DNA of 64,000 bases from Ancylobacter sp. Lp-2 (GCF_020523795.1 NZ_JAJALI010000010.1:114078-178077); one strand, 5' to 3'. Shown: positions 1 through 8,774, numbered from the stretch's first letter. The notes: generated by a model not told the origin, from the sequence alone. Numbers and translations are program-made.

Positions 1-621
1 GGTGATGATCAGGTCGTAGCGCTTGCCCTTCAGCGGCGCGAACAGGTCGCCCTGGTGCAGTGTCACCCGGTCCTGCATCTCGTGCAGCGCCACGTTCTCC
101 GCCGCCAGCGACAGCGCCTCGGGCGAGAGGTCGACCGCGTCCACCTCGGCATTCTCGAACAGCATCGCCGCGAGGATGGCGAGGCAGCCCGAGCCGGTGC
201 ACAGGTCCAGCACCCGGCCGACCGCCTCCGGCTCCGGCACCAGCGAGAAGCCCTCGCCGCCGAACAGGTCGCCGGCCATCAGCTCGCCGATGAAGGAGCG
301 CGGCACGATGGCGCGCTCGTCGCTCTTGAACGGCACGCCGCGAATATAGGTACGGCCGAGCAGATAGGCCGCCGGCTTGCGGGTGCGGCAGCGCTCCTCG
401 ATCAGATGAGCGAGGCGGGCGCGCTCGCCGCCGGTCAGCCGGCAGTCGAGCCAGGGATCGAGCTCGTCGACCGGCAGGTGCAGCGCCTCGAGGATGATGA
501 AGGCGGCCTCGTCGAGCGCGGTGGTGGTGCCGTGGCCGAAGCCGAGCTCGGCCGCGTTGAAGCGGCTGACGGCGTAGCGCAGAAAGTCGCGCAGCGTGTG
601 GAGGTCGTGTTCCGCGCTCAC
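1..621 (-). CDS. prmB: 50S ribosomal protein L3 glutamine methyltransferase PrmB (3' end cut by window edge)
   Basis: This gene runs off the left edge, so only the first 207 codons are visible. It starts at a GTG at 621 behind AGGAGA, 6 nt upstream. The PrmB-like N-terminal helical region is followed by the SAM-binding motif VLDLCTGSGCLAIL around residues 145-158. The last visible residues, DLIIT, are what normally precedes the catalytic NPPY, which lies just outside. PrmB methylates a glutamine of ribosomal protein L3. PrmC (release factor methylation) is the close alternative, but N-terminal segments such as RFNAAELGFGHGT fit PrmB better. It is divergent from the next gene. Confidence 0.85.
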   Translation of the reverse strand, partial: MSAEHDLHTLRDFLRYAVSRFNAAELGFGHGTTTALDEAAFIILEALHLPVDELDPWLDCRLTGGERARLAHLIEERCRTRKPAAYLLGRTYIRGVPFKSDERAIVPRSFIGELMAGDLFGGEGFSLVPEPEAVGRVLDLCTGSGCLAILAAMLFENAEVDAVDLSPEALSLAAENVALHEMQDRVTLHQGDLFAPLKGKRYDLIIT

Positions 622-745
622 CGGGATTCTCCTGTGTTTCCGGGTCTAGCAGCATGGTGGCGGCGTGAAAGCAAGTTGATGTGAAAGCGTGTGGCGCCGC
701 GCCCCGGAAAATGAGAGGAATGGGGTGAAACGCGGAGAGCATGAC

Positions 746-1057
746 ATGGCCGCCAAGCCGTCCACCGGCCCTACCGACAAGTCGTCCGAAGAGATCGTCC
801 TGCACATCGATCGCTCGGTGGCGGTGGTGCTGTTCGAGTTCCTGTCCCGCACCGTCGACGATGGCGATGGCGAGGCGCTGGCCGAATTCGTCGAGGACGA
901 GGCGGAGGTTCCGGCACTGTGGGCGCTGCTCGCCGGGCTGGAAAGCGTGCTCACCGAGCCGATGGCGATCGACTACGAGAAGAAGGTGCTCGCCGCCCGC
1001 GAGGCGGTGATGAAGCGCTTCGGCGGCGCCTTCTCCGATCGCGGCGACGACGCATGA
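746..1057 (+). CDS. Conserved hypothetical protein, 103 aa
   Basis: This is a small acidic protein without signal peptide or membrane segment. I recognise no family. An upstream in-frame ATG exists at 689, but GGAGAG at 734-739 is correctly spaced from the ATG at 746, so the shorter form is preferred. Its stop overlaps the next start by 4 nt (ATGA at 1054), so it is translationally coupled to the O-methyltransferase gene. Its C-terminal half is rich in charged residues and predicted helical. Function unknown. Confidence 0.6.
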   Translation: MAAKPSTGPTDKSSEEIVLHIDRSVAVVLFEFLSRTVDDGDGEALAEFVEDEAEVPALWALLAGLESVLTEPMAIDYEKKVLAAREAVMKRFGGAFSDRGDDA

Positions 1058-1719
1058 GCGAGGCGGTCTGGTTGCGCGTCGATCACTGGATCGAGGACAC
1101 GCTGCTGCCGCCCGATCCGGCCCTCGCCTCGGCGCTCGCGGCGAGCGACGCCGCCGGCCTCAGGGCGATCAACGTCGCGCCCAATCAGGGCAAGCTGCTG
1201 ATGCTGCTGGCGATGATCCGCGGCGCCCGGCGCATCCTGGAGATCGGCACGCTCGGCGGCTATTCGACGATCTGGCTGGCCCGCGCCTTGCCGGAAGATG
1301 GCCGTCTCGTCACGCTGGAATTCGACCCGCACCATGCCGAGGTGGCGCGCGCCAACATCGCCCATGCCGGTCTGGCTGATCGCGTCGAGGTGCGGGTCGG
1401 CCCCGCCCGCACGACGCTGGCGGCGATGATCGCCGCCGGCGAGGCGCCGTTCGACTTCGTCTTCATCGACGCCGACAAGCCGGGCAACCCGCATTATCTG
1501 GAGGCGGCGCTGGCGCTGTCGCATCCGGGCACGGTGATCGTCGCCGACAATGTGGTGCGCGACGGGCGGGCCGCCGATCCCGCGAATACCGACGAATCGG
1601 TCGTGGGCATCCGCCGCTTCATGGAGATGGTCGCCGCCGAGCCGCGCCTCGTCGCCACCGCCGTCCAGACGGTCGGCTCCAAGGGCTATGACGGCTTCGC
1701 CCTCGCGCTGGTGGTGTGA
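1054..1719 (+). CDS. SAM-dependent O-methyltransferase (Methyltransf_3 / catechol-OMT-like)
   Basis: The 221-aa product has the class I methyltransferase fold of the small cation-dependent O-methyltransferases. Motif I is ILEIGTLGGYST (about residues 61-72), an acidic strand end follows (LVTLEFDPHHAEVARANI), and FIDADKP around D139/D141 gives the usual metal-binding aspartates. VIVADNVVRDG follows. Length is typical. These enzymes methylate small hydroxylated compounds in the cytoplasm; the substrate cannot be told from sequence. It overlaps the upstream small gene by 4 nt and converges on a VOC protein gene 6 nt downstream. Confidence 0.85.
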   Translation: MSEAVWLRVDHWIEDTLLPPDPALASALAASDAAGLRAINVAPNQGKLLMLLAMIRGARRILEIGTLGGYSTIWLARALPEDGRLVTLEFDPHHAEVARANIAHAGLADRVEVRVGPARTTLAAMIAAGEAPFDFVFIDADKPGNPHYLEAALALSHPGTVIVADNVVRDGRAADPANTDESVVGIRRFMEMVAAEPRLVATAVQTVGSKGYDGFALALVV

Positions 1720-1725
1720 GGCGGC

Positions 1726-2118
1726 TCACTCCGCCGCGTAGCAGACCGCCTGCAGCTTGTTCCCGTCGGGATCGCGCACATAGGCCGCGTAATAGTTCGG
1801 CCCGTAATGCGGGCGCGGCCCGGGTTCGCCTTCGCTCCGTCCGCCCAGCTTTAGGGCCTGTTCGTGGAAGGCGCGCACCGCGGCCTTGGTCTCGGCGATG
1901 AAGGCGACATGCGTGCCGTTGCCCCATGTCGCCGGCCGGCCGTCCTCCGGCGTGTAGATGTAGATGGTCGGCATCTGGCCGTCGCGCTCATAGGCGAGGG
2001 GCTTTTCCGGCGGCTTGGGCAGCCGGGCGAAGCCGATGGCTCCCAGCACGGCATCGTAGAATGTTGCTGACCGGTCCTTGTCGTTCGTTCCCAATGTGAT
2101 GTGGCTGATGACGGACAC
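1726..2118 (-). CDS. VOC (glyoxalase/dioxygenase) family protein
   Basis: This is a 130-aa single-domain vicinal-oxygen-chelate protein. It opens with ISHITLGTNDKDRSATFYDAVL, the first beta-alpha-beta module, and ends with YVRDPDGNKLQAVCY, the usual C-terminal metal-side strand. The GTG at 2118 is chosen because GAGGGAA lies about 6 nt upstream and the fold begins directly there; the frame stays open to 2220 but the extra residues look non-native. VOC proteins of this size include lyases and stress-linked proteins, so the reaction is unknown. Confidence 0.8.
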   Translation of the reverse strand: MSVISHITLGTNDKDRSATFYDAVLGAIGFARLPKPPEKPLAYERDGQMPTIYIYTPEDGRPATWGNGTHVAFIAETKAAVRAFHEQALKLGGRSEGEPGPRPHYGPNYYAAYVRDPDGNKLQAVCYAAE

Positions 2119-2309
2119 CGGCGATTCCCTCGTTCTGGCGTGGCGGCGCGCCTCACGATAATCGCTGCCGAAGGGCATGCGGGGAACAGGTGAAACGCGC
2201 GATCCCGCGTTCGCTACCACCGGAATCGGGAGGATCCGTCCGGCCGGACGATCCGGCTCATGTCAGCGAGCTTGTTTGAAGGACGGCGCCGTCGGGACGC
2301 CGCCTGCGT

Positions 2310-3260
2310 TCACGGCGTCGCCGTGCTGTCCGGCAGGCCTTCGGGCGCCGGACCGGTGGCCGCCGGCGCCGAGGTCTTGCCGGTCGGCGCCGCCGCGCCG
2401 GGAATGGCGGTTCCGGTCAGGACGGCACCCGGCTTGGCGGGCTTGGCCAGCGAGGCCGGGCCACTCACATCCGCCGAGCGCAGCTGGCTGTCGACATTGG
2501 CCGCGAGCGAGACGCCAAGTCCCTTGGCGAAGCACTCATAGCCGAAATCGTTCATGTGGAAGCCGTCCTTGAAGGTGAAGGCGTCGAAGGCCAGCCCCTT
2601 CGCCTCGTGCCATTCGCGCATCAGCGCGAAGCGGTGGAACACGCCCACCCCTTCCTCGTCGGCGACGCGCTGCTGCAGGCGCAGCATGTCGAGCGCTTCC
2701 GGGTCGCCGATCACCTTGGGCGAATATTGCGGGTCGATGATCACGATGTCGGCGCCGAGCGCGCGGGTGCGGGCGATCGCCTCGCGCAGCAGCGCCTCGG
2801 CGGTGTCGAGCCCGTTGGCGCGGAACAGCGCGTTCACCCCGGCCTGCCACAGCACCAGCGTCGGGCTCGCAGCCGCGACATCGGTCTCGAAGCGCGCCAG
2901 CATCTCCGGCGCGTCCTGCCCGTTGATGCCACGATTGACCACGGTGAGCTCGATGCCGGGGAAGCGCTGGCGCAGCGCCGCTTCCAGCCGGCTCGGATAG
3001 GCGGCGGCACGCGAGCTCGCTCCCGCCCCGGCGGTGGAGGAGGAGCCGATGGCGACGATCTTCACCGGCCCGCCCTCGCGCAGCGCCTTGGCGAAGCGCG
3101 GCAGCGGCTGGCTGAGCCGGGTCAGCGCCACGTTGCCGGCCGGGCAGCTCGGCGCCAGCAAAGTGGCAGCGGCGGCCGGCGTGCCGGCGAGCGGCAAGGC
3201 GAGTGTCACGGAGAGCGTGGCAGCGACGAGGCCCGGAAGCGCGAGACGGGTCAGGTGCAT
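2310..3260 (-). CDS. SGNH/GDSL-type secreted hydrolase
   Basis: The 316-aa protein has an N-terminal signal peptide (hydrophobic residues 7-32 ending AAA). SGNH blocks are in order: GSSST at 72-76 (nucleophile probably S74), the glycine of NRGINGQD, WQAGVNAL in place of the usual GTND, and DGFHMND with D232 and H235. The last 60 residues are rich in Ala, Pro and Thr and probably unstructured. It is the last gene of a minus-strand run with a second SGNH-like gene 23 nt upstream and opgC before that, which suggests an esterase or acyl transferase acting on envelope glycans. The substrate is inferred, not known. Confidence 0.8.
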   Translation of the reverse strand: MHLTRLALPGLVAATLSVTLALPLAGTPAAAATLLAPSCPAGNVALTRLSQPLPRFAKALREGGPVKIVAIGSSSTAGAGASSRAAAYPSRLEAALRQRFPGIELTVVNRGINGQDAPEMLARFETDVAAASPTLVLWQAGVNALFRANGLDTAEALLREAIARTRALGADIVIIDPQYSPKVIGDPEALDMLRLQQRVADEEGVGVFHRFALMREWHEAKGLAFDAFTFKDGFHMNDFGYECFAKGLGVSLAANVDSQLRSADVSGPASLAKPAKPGAVLTGTAIPGAAAPTGKTSAPAATGPAPEGLPDSTATP

Positions 3261-3283
3261 CTTGGTGGGTGCCGGGGTTGGGG

Positions 3284-4066
3284 TTAGCGGGAGCCGAGGG
3301 TTTTCTTGTCGACCCCGTCGGCGATCATGCCGACCAGCAGCCGGCCGATGCAACCATGCACGTCGTCGAACAGGGTCGGGGAGGGGCGGTCGGCGTCGAG
3401 GTCGAAGATGCCCTCGTCCTGCCAGTAGCGCATGACGTCGTAGCGGTCGAAGAACGGCACGGCGTTGCCGCGCGCGGTCCATTGCAGCGTGTTGGTGTAG
3501 GGCGCGACGTCGAAGGCGACGGAGGTGCGCGGGCTGTATTGCGGGCCGACGAGGATCACGTCGGTCTTGGCCTCGTGGGCGAGGCGGACGCCATCGCTCA
3601 CCGCGTCGCCGAAGGCGCCGGTGTCGACGCCGAGAATGGCGTCATAGGTACCGGTCTGCCAGATCAGCAGCGACGGCTTGTTGACGCGCAAAAGGTCGGG
3701 CAGCACGGTGAGGATCGCCTGCGCGGTGGCGCGCGGCTGGTTCTGCGTCGCCACCACGATGCCGCCATCGGGATAGCGGGCGCGCAGGATCTCCTCGATA
3801 TAGCTCGGGAAGCGCTTGGGCACCGCATCCTTGGCGGCGCCGGTGCTCTTGGCCGGCTTCTTCTCGACCGTGGCCGAGGAGTTCAGCACCAGTATGGTGG
3901 TCGGCGTCTTGTCCTCGAGCGATTTGGCGAGGCGCGGCAGGCCGAAGCCGGCGCGGGTGAGCTCGGAAGGCGCGGCACAAACGGGCTCCGCGCGTGCCGG
4001 GACGGTAGCGCCGCCCGCCAGGAACGCCGTGCAAGCCAGTATCAGTCCGAGCGTCGTGCGTTTCAC
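3284..4066 (-). CDS. Secreted SGNH-like protein, divergent paralogue of the downstream gene
   Basis: This 260-aa protein begins with a signal peptide (residues 1-26, ending PARA) from a GTG start. It shares the layout of the downstream SGNH hydrolase: a CAAPSELTRAGFGLPRLAKSL-type lead-in, a serine motif LNSSAT, a WQTGTYDA strand, and a C-terminal DDVHG. The usual GDS and the final D-x-x-H spacing are altered, so it may have a modified active site or be a non-catalytic partner. It lies 15 nt downstream of opgC and was probably co-transcribed with it. Paralogy of the pair is inferred from matching motifs in the same order. Confidence 0.65.
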   Translation of the reverse strand: MKRTTLGLILACTAFLAGGATVPARAEPVCAAPSELTRAGFGLPRLAKSLEDKTPTTILVLNSSATVEKKPAKSTGAAKDAVPKRFPSYIEEILRARYPDGGIVVATQNQPRATAQAILTVLPDLLRVNKPSLLIWQTGTYDAILGVDTGAFGDAVSDGVRLAHEAKTDVILVGPQYSPRTSVAFDVAPYTNTLQWTARGNAVPFFDRYDVMRYWQDEGIFDLDADRPSPTLFDDVHGCIGRLLVGMIADGVDKKTLGSR

Positions 4067-4081
4067 GTCGATCCGCGCCGT

Positions 4082-5356
4082 CTACCCATATTTCCGCGCG
4101 GCAATCTCGCGCTCCACGCGAGCATACCATGACAACAGCACGGAGAGAGCCACCATAAGGGAGATGCCCGCCGCGCTCATGATGAACTGCATGGTCAGCG
4201 AGCCATTGATCTCGTTCAACACGAAATGTGCGGCGAAAGAAAGGAAGACGCCGAAGCAGAACACTTCCAGCGAGTTCTGCCCGCACAGGATCATCGGCCG
4301 CAGCACCCGGGAGCGCAGCCAGCGCGCATCCACCGGCACCAGCTTCACCACCACTACGGCGAGGGCGAGGAAGTGCAGGAAGCGCAGCGGCGACAGGTCG
4401 GTCTTGCTGATCGGGTAGATGAACACGCCGACCGCCTCCGGCACCAGCCCTTCCAGCGGCCGCCACCACCAGCTCACCACCACGGCGAGCGAGACGACGA
4501 GATAGGCGAGCGCCAGCGCCACCACCAGCCGGTTCTGGATCAGCCCGCCGAGGCGGTCGCTGCCCCCGAGCCCGCACCAGCCGCCGAACACGAACATCAG
4601 CTGCCAGCAGAACGGGTTGAAGAACCACATCCGGTCGTCGGGATAGCCGGGCAGGTTGATGCCGAGATTGAGCGCCAGCGCATAGACCAGCGCCGAGACG
4701 GCGAGCGTGGCGTCGGGCCAGCGTTTCAGCGCCCACAGCACCGGCGGGAAGCCGGCGAGCAGCACGATGTAGAGCGGCAGCACGTCCATGTTGGCCGGCC
4801 GGAACTTCAGCAGCAGCGCCTGCACCAGCGCCACGTCCGGCTCGGAGAGGAACTGCAGCGCGCCCATCTCCTCGGCATAGAGCGGGTTGGAGAAGGAGCC
4901 GACGACATAGGAGATCTCGGCGAGATAGATCACGAACAGGAAGATGAAGGCGATGTAGAGCTGCCACGCCCGCCTGAGGATGCGCGCCGAGGTCACCAGC
5001 GTGCCGGAGCGGTCGAGTTCGCGGCCATAGACCATGGCGGCGGTGTAGCCGGAGATGAAGACGAAGATCTCTGTGGCGTCGGAGAAGCCGAAATTCCGGT
5101 TGGTGATCCAGTTCACCACATTGTTGGGGATGTGGTTGAGGAAGATGAACCACAGCGCCAGCCCGCGAAACAGGTCGAGCCGCAGGTCGCGCCCGCTGGC
5201 GGCCGGCGGCGCCGGGGCGGTGCCCGGCGTGCCGGCGGCCGGAGGAGTGGTGCTGGCTGGAACGCCCCGGTGCTCCGACGTTTCCGCCGTCATGCCGGCC
5301 GGTTGTCCGGCCGGCTGTTCCTGCGCGACACGTCGGGCGGTGGCGCTCTGCCTCAC
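4082..5356 (-). CDS. opgC: OpgC-family integral membrane acyltransferase
   Basis: The 424-aa polytopic membrane protein has a proline/alanine-rich N-terminal tail of about 55 residues and then DLRLDLFRGLALWFIFLNHI, the hallmark first transmembrane segment of the OpgC family. About ten hydrophobic segments follow, as does the family's FVFISGYTAAMVYGREL. OpgC proteins succinylate periplasmic glucans in Proteobacteria. The GTG at 5356 is 10 nt from the preceding stop; an internal ATG at residue 22 is an alternative start. Its two downstream partners are secreted SGNH-type proteins, an unusual and suggestive arrangement for glycan decoration. Confidence 0.85.
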   Translation of the reverse strand: MRQSATARRVAQEQPAGQPAGMTAETSEHRGVPASTTPPAAGTPGTAPAPPAASGRDLRLDLFRGLALWFIFLNHIPNNVVNWITNRNFGFSDATEIFVFISGYTAAMVYGRELDRSGTLVTSARILRRAWQLYIAFIFLFVIYLAEISYVVGSFSNPLYAEEMGALQFLSEPDVALVQALLLKFRPANMDVLPLYIVLLAGFPPVLWALKRWPDATLAVSALVYALALNLGINLPGYPDDRMWFFNPFCWQLMFVFGGWCGLGGSDRLGGLIQNRLVVALALAYLVVSLAVVVSWWWRPLEGLVPEAVGVFIYPISKTDLSPLRFLHFLALAVVVVKLVPVDARWLRSRVLRPMILCGQNSLEVFCFGVFLSFAAHFVLNEINGSLTMQFIMSAAGISLMVALSVLLSWYARVEREIAARKYG

Positions 5357-5366
5357 GAAACCTCGC

Positions 5367-5957
5367 TTACTTCTTCTTCAGTCCGAGCCCGAGCATCAAT
5401 ACCGTGAAGCCGTTGAAAATGAGATCGACGCCGAGGAACAAGCCGAGAATCCACATGGAATTGATCGGCCACTGCACGGTGATCTCGATGCCGAGCAGGA
5501 TGGCGATGATGGCGGAGAACAGGATCCAGCCCCAGCCGGCCGCCGGGCGCAGCTTGAACGCCGCCACCAGCCGGAACAGGCCGCCGACGATCAGCGAGAT
5601 GCCGAGCAGCAAAGTGAGCACGGCGGCGGCGAGGTCGGGATTGGTGAAGGCGATGACGCCGGCCACCAGATAGAGCAGGCCGTCGAGCAGCCAGAAGAAG
5701 AAGCCGCCCCAGCCCTTCACCGCGAAGGCGTGGAAGATCTGGGCGATGCCGGCGACCACCATCATCGCGCCGATGTAGTAGACCGAGATCAGCGTGCCGA
5801 CCACCAGCCCGTAGGAGCTGCCGAGCGCGATCGCCCCGGCGACGATCAGGATGACGCCGAGAGCGACGAACCACCCCCATTTGGCGCGCAGTTCGTGCAG
5901 GTGGCCCGCGAGCGAGCCGGCCGGCGTTGAGGGGAAGGAATCGGTCGGGGTCGACAT
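5367..5957 (-). CDS. HdeD/DUF308 family membrane protein
   Basis: This 196-aa protein has six hydrophobic segments in three hairpin pairs, the pattern of the DUF308 (HdeD) family. Characteristic stretches are GWFVALGVILIVAGAIAL and GISLIVGGLFRL. HdeD in E. coli contributes to acid resistance at high cell density; here only family membership is supported. It starts at ATG 5957, ends in a KKK tail, and is the first gene of the run leading to opgC and the two SGNH genes. The 185-nt region to the divergent MOSC gene should hold both promoters. Confidence 0.8.
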   Translation of the reverse strand: MSTPTDSFPSTPAGSLAGHLHELRAKWGWFVALGVILIVAGAIALGSSYGLVVGTLISVYYIGAMMVVAGIAQIFHAFAVKGWGGFFFWLLDGLLYLVAGVIAFTNPDLAAAVLTLLLGISLIVGGLFRLVAAFKLRPAAGWGWILFSAIIAILLGIEITVQWPINSMWILGLFLGVDLIFNGFTVLMLGLGLKKK

Positions 5958-6142
5958 CGGGTCTCGTCCTTCATGCTGGCGCCGCGCCGACGGAGCGCAA
6001 ACGCGCCACCCCGGTTCGGGGTTCCGGCGCGCGGCGGGGAAACGATGGTATCTTAGACCGGTCGGCGGCTGCGCGCAGTCCGCATTTCCCCGGCGTCGTG
6101 CGGGGCGGTTAATATCCGCCCTCCACTCGCGGAGATCCGTGC

Positions 6143-6748
6143 ATGAACGAAACCCTGCCGCTGTTCGACGATGCCACCGTGCCCGCCCGCAAACGGGCGG
6201 CCCGGCTGTCGCTGCTGCTCATCGCCGATGGGGCGGACTTCGTCACCCGCCCGGTGGATCGGGCGATGGTGGATTTCGAGGGGCTGGCCGGCGATCGCCA
6301 TCGCGGCTTCACCCGCAAAGCCGATTCGCGGGTGCCGTGGTATCCGCGCGGCACGCCGATTCGCAACACGCGGCAGCTGACGCTGGTGGCGCCGGACGAG
6401 CTCGCCCTCATCGCCGGCCGGCTGGAGTTGCCGGGGGTGGAGCCGTCCTGGCTCGGTGCCAATCTGGTGGTGGAGGGGCTGCCGGATCTCACCGCGCTGC
6501 CGCCCGGCACCCGGCTGCATTTTCCCGGCGGCGCCTGCCTGGCGGTGGAGGGTGAGAACGCGCCCTGCCGCCACGCCGGGGCGGCGGTGGCGCGGCATCA
6601 TGCCGGACGGCCGGGCCTCGACCTCGCCTTTGTCGGCGCGGCGCGCGGCCGGCGCGGCCTCGTCGCCTGGGTGGAACGGCCCGGCGAACTCGTCGCCGGC
6701 AGCGCCATCGAGGTGCGCGTGCCCGCCCAGCGCCTGTGGGGGCGGTGA
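6143..6748 (+). CDS. MOSC domain-containing protein
   Basis: The 201-aa protein matches stand-alone MOSC proteins: an N-terminal FEGLAGDRHRGFTRKAD segment, RNTRQLTLVAPDEL, then EPSWLGANLVVEGL, and the conserved cysteine in ENAPCRHAG near residue 142. MOSC domains are the sulfur- or molybdenum-cofactor-carrying domains of molybdenum cofactor sulfurases; small stand-alone forms include YiiM, involved in N-hydroxylated base detoxification. Start ATG 6143 follows CGGAGATCC. It is monocistronic, with a terminator hairpin downstream facing the next gene. Confidence 0.8.
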   Translation: MNETLPLFDDATVPARKRAARLSLLLIADGADFVTRPVDRAMVDFEGLAGDRHRGFTRKADSRVPWYPRGTPIRNTRQLTLVAPDELALIAGRLELPGVEPSWLGANLVVEGLPDLTALPPGTRLHFPGGACLAVEGENAPCRHAGAAVARHHAGRPGLDLAFVGAARGRRGLVAWVERPGELVAGSAIEVRVPAQRLWGR

Positions 6749-6800
6749 GGGCGGCAGCCTGCACCGTGCGCCGCGCCGCCATCCGGCCCGCAAACGAAAA

Positions 6801-6828
6801 TCGCCCGGACGATCCCTCGTCCGGGCGA
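6801..6828 (-). terminator. Intrinsic terminator, 10-bp stem
   Basis: TCGCCCGGAC and GTCCGGGCGA form a perfect 10-bp stem around an 8-nt loop. Read on the minus strand the stem is followed by TTTT, so it best terminates the L,D-transpeptidase transcript. It may also act weakly on the MOSC gene. Confidence 0.75.
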
Positions 6829-6872
6829 TGTCGTATTTCAGGATCCCGGCAGTATCCCGCCGGAAAGAGTCC

Positions 6873-8006
6873 TCAGCGGACCGCCACGTTCGGCGCGCCG
6901 GCGGCGCTCACCGGAATGGGCTGCATCGCGGCGCTGCCGTCGGCGGTCTTGGCCGCCGGGTTGCCCGGCATCACCACGACCTTTGTGCCGACCTTCACCC
7001 GGTCGTACAGGTTCTCGACGTCCTCGTTCAGCATGCGGATGCAGCCGGAGGACATGAACTGGCCGATGGTGGACGGCTGGTTGGTGCCGTGGATGCGGTA
7101 GATGGTGCCGCCGAGATACATGGTGCGCGCGCCCAGCGGGTTGCCGGGGCCGCCGGCCATGAAGCGCGGCAGGTAGGGCTGGCGCTCGATCATCTCCGCC
7201 GGCGGGCGCCAGTCGGCCCATTCCGCCTTGCGGGAGATCTTCTCGGTGCCGGCCCAGGTGAAGCCGTCGCGGCCGACGCCGATGCCGTAGCGCTCGGCCT
7301 TGCCGCCGGGCAGCACGTAATAGAGATAGGTGTTCGGCGTATCGATGATGATGGTGCCCGGGGGCTGGGTGGTCGCGTAGTCCACCGTCTGCCGCTTCAG
7401 ATTGGCGGGCAGTTCCTTCGGCGGGCCTTCCTCCGGCTGATCCTCCGGCGGCAGCGTGGCGACGGTCGAGCCGTTGGCGCCCATCATCTGCTGCTGCGGA
7501 GCCGAATAGCCCGGCTGGCCGGCCGGGGCGGCGGCGTGCACCTGGCCCGGCGGCGTATAGGGGCCGGACTGCGCGGCGTAGTTCGGCGCCGAATAGCCGG
7601 CCGGCTGCTGGCCGGAATAGGCGCCGGTGGGATAGCCGGGCTGCGCCGCGGCGGTGCCGGGGGCGGACTGCGCGGCGTAGTTCGGCGCCGAGTAGCCGGC
7701 CGGCTGCTGGCCGGAATAGGCACCGGTGGGATAGCCGGAGGGCGCGCCGCCATTGGCATAGCCGGAAACCGGAGCCGGCTGCCCGCCGGCGGCGGCCGGC
7801 GGCGCCATGATGGGCGCGACGCCGCCCTGCGCCGGAGCGCTGGACGTGCCATAGGGATCGATGGCGGCCGGCACCTCGACGGTGCCCGGCACCGGCTCGG
7901 CCGACTGCGTGGCCTCGACGGGATAGGACTGGGCGCCGGCCGTACCGACCGACGTCAGAAGGGCCAGAGCGACCGCGGGAGCGAAACCTAGGCGAACGAC
8001 CATCAT
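6873..8006 (-). CDS. L,D-transpeptidase (YkuD domain) with repetitive Pro/Gly/Tyr/Gln linker
   Basis: The 377-aa exported protein has a signal peptide (residues 1-26, ending TAGAQ), a low-complexity linker of about 150 residues, and a C-terminal YkuD catalytic domain. The domain carries the conserved HGTNQPSTIG and SSGCIRM, the latter holding the catalytic cysteine. Such enzymes make 3-3 crosslinks in peptidoglycan or attach proteins to it in the periplasm. The frame is open to 8063, but ATG 8006 puts the signal peptide at the N-terminus. The linker contains two near-identical blocks, GYPTGAYSGQQPAGYSAPNY being common to both. Confidence 0.88.
   Translation of the reverse strand: MMVVRLGFAPAVALALLTSVGTAGAQSYPVEATQSAEPVPGTVEVPAAIDPYGTSSAPAQGGVAPIMAPPAAAGGQPAPVSGYANGGAPSGYPTGAYSGQQPAGYSAPNYAAQSAPGTAAAQPGYPTGAYSGQQPAGYSAPNYAAQSGPYTPPGQVHAAAPAGQPGYSAPQQQMMGANGSTVATLPPEDQPEEGPPKELPANLKRQTVDYATTQPPGTIIIDTPNTYLYYVLPGGKAERYGIGVGRDGFTWAGTEKISRKAEWADWRPPAEMIERQPYLPRFMAGGPGNPLGARTMYLGGTIYRIHGTNQPSTIGQFMSSGCIRMLNEDVENLYDRVKVGTKVVVMPGNPAAKTADGSAAMQPIPVSAAGAPNVAVR
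7566..7738. repeat. In-frame direct repeat, two 74-75-nt copies 99 nt apart
   Basis: Copies at about 7566-7639 and 7665-7738 differ at about two positions. The 99-nt offset is 33 codons, so unequal recombination would change linker length without breaking the L,D-transpeptidase frame. Confidence 0.9.
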
Positions 8007-8186
8007 CAAGCCTACTGGAGTGAATGCCACAACCTTTGCGACGACGACATGACGCAGGAACAAGGCGGGTTCAAGACAAGACTAAGTCACGAATGGTCCA
8101 GCTTGCTTCAGCCATGCACGAAACGCATGGGCGATGCATATAAGCAACAGTAACCCTGACCTATGTCCCTCACATCGACCGGGACA

Positions 8187-8774
8187 TTATGGTTTCGAAA
8201 TCGTTGAAAAGTCGTTGCTGTTCGCACGGCCATCGATGATTTCGCGGTCGCGGTGCCAGCCCACCACCGCTTCGGGGTAGCAGTCGGTGGACGCGAAATA
8301 CGGCTTGATGTCGATCAGCGGCGTGCCGTCGAGGCAGTCGAGCCCGACCACCGTGAGTCGGTTGTCCTCGATGCCCAGCAGGCGCACGGCGCTCATGGCG
8401 ATCGGGTTCGGCCGGGCGGGGCTTCTGAGCGCGAAGGTGCCGCGTCCCCGGCCATAGGCGCGAGGCACCTGCACGAGGAGGTCGCGCGGCGCCCGGTCCA
8501 TCCAGTAAAGCAGCCAGAGATGGGTGGTGCCCGCCAGCCCGTCCAGCGCCGGGACGAGCGCCGGGTCGAGTTCGACGGTGCACACCGCCTCCGCCTCGCG
8601 CCCGTTCTTCGGGCACTCCTTGCGCTGGGTCCAGGGCGTGCGAAGCCGGCCGATGAAATGCACCCCGGCGTCGGGGGAGGCCGGCAGCGGGCGGGTTATT
8701 TCGCCGGGGCGGATCCCGAATTCGGCCGGCTGGTTCGACCCTGTCGCGTCAATCGGGCTCACGCTACACCTCAC
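8187..8774 (-). CDS. trmO: tRNA (N6-threonylcarbamoyladenosine37-N6)-methyltransferase TrmO
   Basis: The 195-aa protein is a TrmO/TsaA-family beta-barrel methyltransferase that methylates t6A37 of tRNA-Thr using SAM. Diagnostic segments are FIGRLRTPWTQRKECPKNG near residues 40-58, the SAM-site motif RSPARPNPIAMS, and LDCLDGTPLIDIKPY. Its length is close to the minimal family size. A 7-bp hairpin with an 11-nt loop (8163-8187) overlaps the stop but has no T-run, so it is at best a weak terminator. The gene is divergent from sahR, with 112 nt between starts. Confidence 0.85.
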   Translation of the reverse strand: MRCSVSPIDATGSNQPAEFGIRPGEITRPLPASPDAGVHFIGRLRTPWTQRKECPKNGREAEAVCTVELDPALVPALDGLAGTTHLWLLYWMDRAPRDLLVQVPRAYGRGRGTFALRSPARPNPIAMSAVRLLGIEDNRLTVVGLDCLDGTPLIDIKPYFASTDCYPEAVVGWHRDREIIDGRANSNDFSTISKP

